Below are positions 59,568 to 64,000 of a stretch of DNA of 64,000 nucleotides, piece after piece; positions within the stretch are counted from its first letter, which is position 1; the number at the start of each line of letters is the position of its first letter. The notes beneath the pieces are model-generated. The model was not told the origin of the DNA. It did not search any database and was given only the letters and a program-made list of their open reading frames with translations. The stretch covers positions 29,496 to 93,495 of the forward strand of contig NZ_WPIK01000015.1 in the NCBI RefSeq assembly GCF_009754915.1. Direction: 5' to 3'. The position numbers were made by a program, and so were the translations under genes. Source of the stretch: Mucilaginibacter arboris. Lineage in GTDB: Bacteria > Bacteroidota > Bacteroidia > Sphingobacteriales > Sphingobacteriaceae.

Positions 59568-60275
59568 TTAATCTCTGACGATGGTAATGAAGCCTCTGTA
59601 TATTAAGCCCAAATTATCGCCGAAATCAACAATATAATAATATGTTCCTTGTGCAAGCGGGCCGTTATTATAAGTTCCGCCCCAATCATTCGTGTAACCT
59701 TGTTTGCTGTAAACAACGTTTCCAGACTTATCCATAACTTTAACAGAGTTGTTTGGATATTGATCGATGTTTTTGATAAACCAGGTATCATTCCGGCCAT
59801 CACCATTTGGCGTGATGATGTTATTTGCATCCAGCCGGTCTCCGGATTGGGTTCTATTCCCAAACACCGCTGTACCGCTTAAAGCAATAATTTTGCTGTC
59901 TGCCCCTGCGCTTACATTGGTAATGCTGTCAGCATAATTTCCTGTAGCTATTGGCCTGAATTTCACATACACAATTTGGTTCGAAATCAGTTCTGTTGTA
60001 TCATAAGTAAGCGCTTGTTGGTAAATAACACTATCTTTTGATAAGGCAAAAGGAGGATCTGTGCTTACAGTAACATTTCCGGTCAAGTTACTTCCCCTAA
60101 TGGTAAAGGTTTGGGCAGCCGAACTGGTACGTACTTTTTGTGCAGCAAAATTAAGGGCTGCTGCCGGTGCTGTTTGAGCATAAGCAGGGTTACTAATGAA
60201 AAAAGTTAGGATGGCAGCCATAAAAGTTGTAGCAGCGATGCTTCTTTTATCGCACAAAAATTTTGTTAAACGCAC
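59568..60275 (-). CDS. T9SS type B-sorted small cargo protein
   Basis: 235 residues from GTG 60275. Signal peptide MRLTKFLCDKRSIAATTFMA then AILTFFISNPAYAQ. Then a choice-of-anchor-like domain (LNFAAQKVRTSSAAQTFTIR, DPPFALSKD) and the gliding-motility-associated C-terminal domain: NIITPNGDGRNDTWFIKNID, YPNNSVKVMDKSGNVVYSKQ, GTYYYIVDF and FITIVRD. The CTD and anchor domain are closely similar to those of the 1205-residue neighbour. It may be an adhesin or a shortened relative. Confidence 0.9.
   Translation of the reverse strand: MRLTKFLCDKRSIAATTFMAAILTFFISNPAYAQTAPAAALNFAAQKVRTSSAAQTFTIRGSNLTGNVTVSTDPPFALSKDSVIYQQALTYDTTELISNQIVYVKFRPIATGNYADSITNVSAGADSKIIALSGTAVFGNRTQSGDRLDANNIITPNGDGRNDTWFIKNIDQYPNNSVKVMDKSGNVVYSKQGYTNDWGGTYNNGPLAQGTYYYIVDFGDNLGLIYRGFITIVRD
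60238..60251 (-). repeat. Motif copy encoding part of the cargo signal peptide
   Basis: Minus-strand GATAAAAGAAGCAT preceded by AAATTTTTGTGC; read DKRSIAA. Confidence 0.87.
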
Positions 60276-60301
60276 TCTTTATTTTGTCTTGGATTGATAA
60301 A

Positions 60302-63300
60302 TTAATCTCTGATGATGGTAATGTAACCTTTAAAAACACCTAAACCGGCGCCAAAATCAATCACGTAATAATAAGTTCCCTGAGAAAGCGGACTGTTGTT
60401 ATAGGTTCCGTTCCAATCGTTGGCATAACCTTGTTTGCTGTAAACAAGGCGGCCTGCTTTGTCAAAAACTTTAACCGTGTTATTGGGATAGTAATCAATG
60501 TTTTTGATCACCCAGTAATCATTCTTGCCATCACCATTTGGGGTGATGATATTGTTGGCAACCAACTGGTAATCGTCCCTAACATTTACAGTAACAGACC
60601 TGGTTGAGGTACAGCCGGAAGCATTGGTTGCGGTAACCGTATAAGTAGTTGTTGCTTTAGGGCGAACGGCCAATGTAGCTGTATTTTGTCCGCTGATAAT
60701 ATCGGCAGCATTTGCCCAGGTATAAGTTTGTCCGCCGGTTGCTGTTAAATTGACAACCGTTCCTTTAGAAACTTCCTGACTTTGGTTACTGCTGATAAAA
60801 ACATCAGGAAGCGGGTTTACATTGATATTAAAAGTTTGGGTAAAAGTATCATTGCCACCGTTTGCCGTGCCGCCGTTATCTTTAACCGTTACCGTTATGG
60901 TTGCTGCGGTAGATGTATTGTTGCTGATGTGGTAATTGATGGTGCCTGTTCCGTTACTGCCTTGTACAATGGAAAGCTGATCGATCAAAGCAGTATTGGA
61001 TGAAGAAACTGAAAGGGTAGTGGTTTGTCCGCTTTCCGGCCCGGCAGTAATACCGCTCAGTGGGATAGTTTGCGGTGTATTGGTATAACAAACAGTTTGG
61101 TTAGCAACCGGATTTAATGTTGGCGGAACATTACCAAAAGCATAACGCGTTAAAACCGGATAATGATCAGTTGTAGTATTACCGTAATTGGTTACCAAAC
61201 CTGCCACACTGTTTAAAACTTCGGCAGTACCGTTAACATAATAAGTGTTCATGCTTTTAGAAACAATTACGTTATCGATTACGCTACTGTAACTAACTGT
61301 CGATTTCTTGCCTGCAATACTAAGCGGAAGCGTTAATGGAAAATAGTTTGAAGGATCACTGATAAAAGAGCTGTAAGAAGTTGTTGGAGGTATAATTCCG
61401 GCGGTAACCGTTTGGTTCAGATCGTCATTAAAATCGCCTAAAATCACGAAGTTTTTGCCCGGGTAGTTTGCATCTAACAGCGCTTTAAGATCGTCTGCAC
61501 CTACCTTTCTTCTGGCATAAGCAATATCTGTTGGGCTTGTATTTGCTTTAGCATGAATTAGAACGAAAGTAACATGCTTGGTTACGCCATTTAAGGTAAC
61601 GTCAGCATCCATTACGTAAGGGAACCTGCCGCTAGACCAGTAATTAAAATCGTTACAATTTTGTGCTTGGGTACAACGGAGAAAATCTGAAATTTTAACG
61701 TTTGCGAACATGGCTGTTTTGTAAACGAAAGCCAGTTTTTGTGTACCTGGATAATCTGGATCAGCTGCATTATCAGCATAAGAACCAAAATCAGAAACAT
61801 ACATGCTGTAGCCAGGCATCGAATTAACGATTCTTTGTAAACGCGCAATATCCACTACTTCCAGCAAGCCAAAAATATCAGCCTTAATGTTGCTCAAAAT
61901 GGTTTTGATATTGGCTTCCTGCAAATCTTTATCCGTTGGCCCAAGTCCGGCTTGCGTACTTCCAAACCACTCAATATTATAATTTACCACTTCTAAAGTG
62001 TTATCCGGATTATAAGTATTTCCGGTAACGGGAATAGTAATATTAGCAACATTTTGCGAGGCAACCGTAATATTTCCGGTATAATTAGCCAGGGCTTGAG
62101 TCGGGTTAAAGCGAATGGTAACCGGCTTTGTAAGGCCTGATGCTTCGTTTACCGCATAATTTATGGAGCTTGCAAAAGTGGTTCCGTCTTTAGATAAAGT
62201 ATAAGCAGGATTATCAGAAGTTAATGTTGCGCCCCCCGTCAGGTTACTAAAAGAGGTATTAAAGCTTTGGGTTGAAGAAGTATTTTGCGCCTGATAAGCA
62301 AAGGAAATACTTGTTGGATTGGTAAAAATTGCAGGCGGCGGCGCTGTGGGAGAGTTAAGCAGGTTAATATCATCCAACGTCCATCTCGCGCCATCTTCAG
62401 TAGTAGAATTGTAAACAAAGGCTAAGTAAACGCCTGCTTTTTTATATGCAGAAAGATCCACGTTCTTGGTTTGTGTCCATGTATCTGATGCCTGGTTTGG
62501 AAAAGGGGCGTCAATATCTGTCCATGTGGCCAAAGTGGGATTACCAGAACCGCTATAATTGGTGCTGATTTTTAATTTTAGCGATGAACCGTTAAAGGCA
62601 GTACGGCTCCAGAACGAAAACAATGGATAATTAAAGCCGGTCATGTTTAGGGCCGGAGAGATCAGCCAATCCTCATTAGTTACGTTTGTACCGTTGGCAT
62701 ATCCGTTAATTTGCACAGCATTTGGATAAACAGCTGCCCCGGTTGGTGCATTCGGGTCACGGCCGTAGGGGTTACAGGCCCAGGTCTGTAAATCGCCTGC
62801 TACGCTATACTGCGTCCATCCGTCAGATAAAGTAGAAGAGCCGACCACACAGGTATTAAAATTATAGACGAGGTTGTTGGGATCGACAGCCAAGCCTGTT
62901 AATGTTAAAACTTTGTTCGACGAACTACCCACGGTAGAATTGATGATACTTCCATTGTAAGCTCCAGGCGTTGTGGGGTTAAACTTTACATAAACTGTTT
63001 TAGATGCAGCTAATTCTGCTGCTGTATAGGTTGCAGAAGTTGAAAAAGCAACGTTATCTTTTGATAGTGTAAAAGGAGCAGTTGTTGCAACCGTACTGTT
63101 TCCGGTAAGATTACTTCCAGTTAAAGTATAAGTTTGTGCAGCAGAAGAAGTATTGATGTTTTGTGCAGCAAAACTGATGGCCGTTGGCGTAATATCTAAA
63201 GTTGGTGTGCCAATTGGTGTATCCGTCCAGGCTAAAGTAAAATCATCGATAGCAGAAGTTGGGCGATTGAGACTTCCTGTAGTTGCATTTAAGGTAACAA

Positions 63301-63919
63301 TCCTGATCCAGACGTTTTGTTTTTGATTATCCAGCGCACTGTTAAAATTTACGGTAACGGTATTGTTGGTAAAAGTGCTTCCCCCGGTAGTTAAAGTTCC
63401 GGTAGCTGCTACTGTTGTAAAAGAAGTTGGCGCAGCGCCGAAACCATAATCAACAGACCATGTTGTTGTGCGTGGTGATGTAGCATCTAATGATTGTAAT
63501 TTAAAACTTAGGCTAAAACCAGTACGGTTGCTGGTATTGGTAAGTTGTACAACAAATGCTGCACCTGGGTCACCAAGACTTCCGGTTTGCCTTACACCAA
63601 GTGAACGGTCTGGCGCCACTGCTTGAATTGCCGCTGTGGTTCCGGTAGGAAGCCCATTTGCTGAAGCATAATTTCTAAAACCACCGGTAGTGTAATTCCA
63701 ATAAGTAGCGCCAACACTAGCTATCGGATCGAAAGTTGCTGTTGTACCTAAAGCAGTACCCGTAGCACCGGTCCTAACAGTAAAACCAGCAGGTAACCCT
63801 TTATCGATACTATTAAAATCTTGAATGTAAGGTGATGTTCCTAAAGTTATCTGTGCAAAAATCGGTTTGCAAAGCAGGATAAAGTAGAAAAGCAGAATAA
63901 AAGGTAATCTTTTTTTCAT
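60302..63919 (-). CDS. Secreted endonuclease/exonuclease/phosphatase protein with T9SS type B sorting domain
   Basis: 1205 residues. Signal peptide MKKRLPFILLFYFILLCKPI then FAQ. Domains in order: an N-terminal beta-domain (about 30-230), choice-of-anchor-like repeat (about 240-345), cleaved-adhesin-like domain (about 350-525), a second repeat (about 530-630), an EEP (DNase I-like) domain about 638-925 with VVNYNIEWFGS, GLLEVVD (catalytic Glu), VLIHAKAN, ILGDFNDDLN and TTDHYPVLTRY (His), then beta domains and the C-terminal NIITPNGDGKNDYWVIKN...GYITIIRD. EEP residues for nuclease action are present. It should be an exported surface or free DNase or phosphodiesterase. Confidence 0.92.
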   Translation of the reverse strand: MKKRLPFILLFYFILLCKPIFAQITLGTSPYIQDFNSIDKGLPAGFTVRTGATGTALGTTATFDPIASVGATYWNYTTGGFRNYASANGLPTGTTAAIQAVAPDRSLGVRQTGSLGDPGAAFVVQLTNTSNRTGFSLSFKLQSLDATSPRTTTWSVDYGFGAAPTSFTTVAATGTLTTGGSTFTNNTVTVNFNSALDNQKQNVWIRIVTLNATTGSLNRPTSAIDDFTLAWTDTPIGTPTLDITPTAISFAAQNINTSSAAQTYTLTGSNLTGNSTVATTAPFTLSKDNVAFSTSATYTAAELAASKTVYVKFNPTTPGAYNGSIINSTVGSSSNKVLTLTGLAVDPNNLVYNFNTCVVGSSTLSDGWTQYSVAGDLQTWACNPYGRDPNAPTGAAVYPNAVQINGYANGTNVTNEDWLISPALNMTGFNYPLFSFWSRTAFNGSSLKLKISTNYSGSGNPTLATWTDIDAPFPNQASDTWTQTKNVDLSAYKKAGVYLAFVYNSTTEDGARWTLDDINLLNSPTAPPPAIFTNPTSISFAYQAQNTSSTQSFNTSFSNLTGGATLTSDNPAYTLSKDGTTFASSINYAVNEASGLTKPVTIRFNPTQALANYTGNITVASQNVANITIPVTGNTYNPDNTLEVVNYNIEWFGSTQAGLGPTDKDLQEANIKTILSNIKADIFGLLEVVDIARLQRIVNSMPGYSMYVSDFGSYADNAADPDYPGTQKLAFVYKTAMFANVKISDFLRCTQAQNCNDFNYWSSGRFPYVMDADVTLNGVTKHVTFVLIHAKANTSPTDIAYARRKVGADDLKALLDANYPGKNFVILGDFNDDLNQTVTAGIIPPTTSYSSFISDPSNYFPLTLPLSIAGKKSTVSYSSVIDNVIVSKSMNTYYVNGTAEVLNSVAGLVTNYGNTTTDHYPVLTRYAFGNVPPTLNPVANQTVCYTNTPQTIPLSGITAGPESGQTTTLSVSSSNTALIDQLSIVQGSNGTGTINYHISNNTSTAATITVTVKDNGGTANGGNDTFTQTFNINVNPLPDVFISSNQSQEVSKGTVVNLTATGGQTYTWANAADIISGQNTATLAVRPKATTTYTVTATNASGCTSTRSVTVNVRDDYQLVANNIITPNGDGKNDYWVIKNIDYYPNNTVKVFDKAGRLVYSKQGYANDWNGTYNNSPLSQGTYYYVIDFGAGLGVFKGYITIIRD

Positions 63920-64000
63920 AGAAGCAGGTTAATTGCAAAAAGTATTTAGTTTCTGCTAAAATAAGTATTGCTAATCGAAAAAAAAGTTCTTTTGTATTAA

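Noticed and set aside
2308..60251. The motif as a Shine-Dalgarno or simple promoter element
   Set aside because: Copies occur in both orientations, after stop codons, inside genes and at convergent ends, so a single start-linked role cannot explain them.
2308..60251. The motif as an insertion sequence or MITE
   Set aside because: Too short, no terminal repeats or target duplications visible, and in-gene copies do not seem to disrupt the frames.

Overview
The window is AT-rich chromosomal DNA from a Bacteroidota bacterium, most likely family Sphingobacteriaceae (Pedobacter or Mucilaginibacter type). The evidence is a Bacteroidetes-type housekeeping sigma factor start at the left edge, TonB-dependent receptors with an N-terminal carboxypeptidase-regulatory-like domain, gldC, a PorP/SprF protein and type IX secretion (T9SS) C-terminal sorting domains, and promoters with the TAnnTTTG -7 element. 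No tRNA, rRNA, CRISPR array, IS element or prophage was seen.

Layout. 1-2.2 kb: 5' end of rpoD, a metallo-beta-lactamase-fold hydrolase, a DUF4160/DUF2442 pair and an SMR exporter. 2.6-19.8 kb: lpdA, an Oar-like TonB receptor, an NlpC/P60 lipoprotein, two thioredoxin-fold proteins, a DUF3857/transglutaminase pair, a DnaQ-like exonuclease, a siderophore-type receptor with a PepSY partner, and queG. 20-32.9 kb: two orphan genes, a LuxR-type regulator, a very acidic protein, an M16 protease pair, ccmB, an Ogt-type methyltransferase, gldC with small membrane proteins, a DEAD-box helicase, dihydroorotase, and a toxin-antitoxin pair whose MazF/PemK toxin has a premature stop. 33-49 kb: a transglutaminase / alpha-E / ATP-grasp operon, aldose epimerase, a copper P-type ATPase, an ArnT-like glycosyltransferase, an aldo/keto reductase, a type II restriction-modification pair, phosphoglycerate mutase and a polysaccharide deacetylase. 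49-58.5 kb: an exopolysaccharide cluster of acyltransferase, response regulator, phosphoglycosyl transferase with a degenerate receiver domain, short TolC-like protein, Wzz/BY-kinase-like protein, GT2, a 45-residue membrane ORF, O-antigen polymerase and GT4. 58.6-64 kb: a T9SS block with a PorP/SprF protein, a small type B cargo and a 1205-residue secreted nuclease carrying the same sorting domain.

The most striking feature is not a gene. A short oriented motif, TAAAAGAAGYAT (Y is mostly C), occurs about 46 times as the exact core AAAAGAAGYAT over 64 kb, by my hand count, where base composition predicts well under one. Most intergenic copies are preceded by TTTTA plus 4-6 bases, giving a small stem (TTTTA/TAAAA). 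Some are joined to a degenerate inverted copy and form longer hairpins. Copies lie on both strands, cluster at gene ends and convergent junctions, overlap several start and stop codons, and at least 12 are read in frame inside conserved genes. This density, orientation, hairpin pairing and tolerance in coding sequence resemble the DNA uptake sequences of Pasteurellaceae and Neisseria. I propose it as a candidate uptake or recognition sequence of this lineage. That function is inference; the motif and its over-representation are directly visible.

Other points of interest are the disrupted MazF-type toxin, the overlapping restriction-modification pair in a motif-free interval, several promoters whose -7 element ends 0-6 nt before the start codon (possible leaderless mRNAs), the degenerate receiver fused to a phosphoglycosyl transferase, and two T9SS genes whose signal peptides are partly encoded by the dispersed motif.
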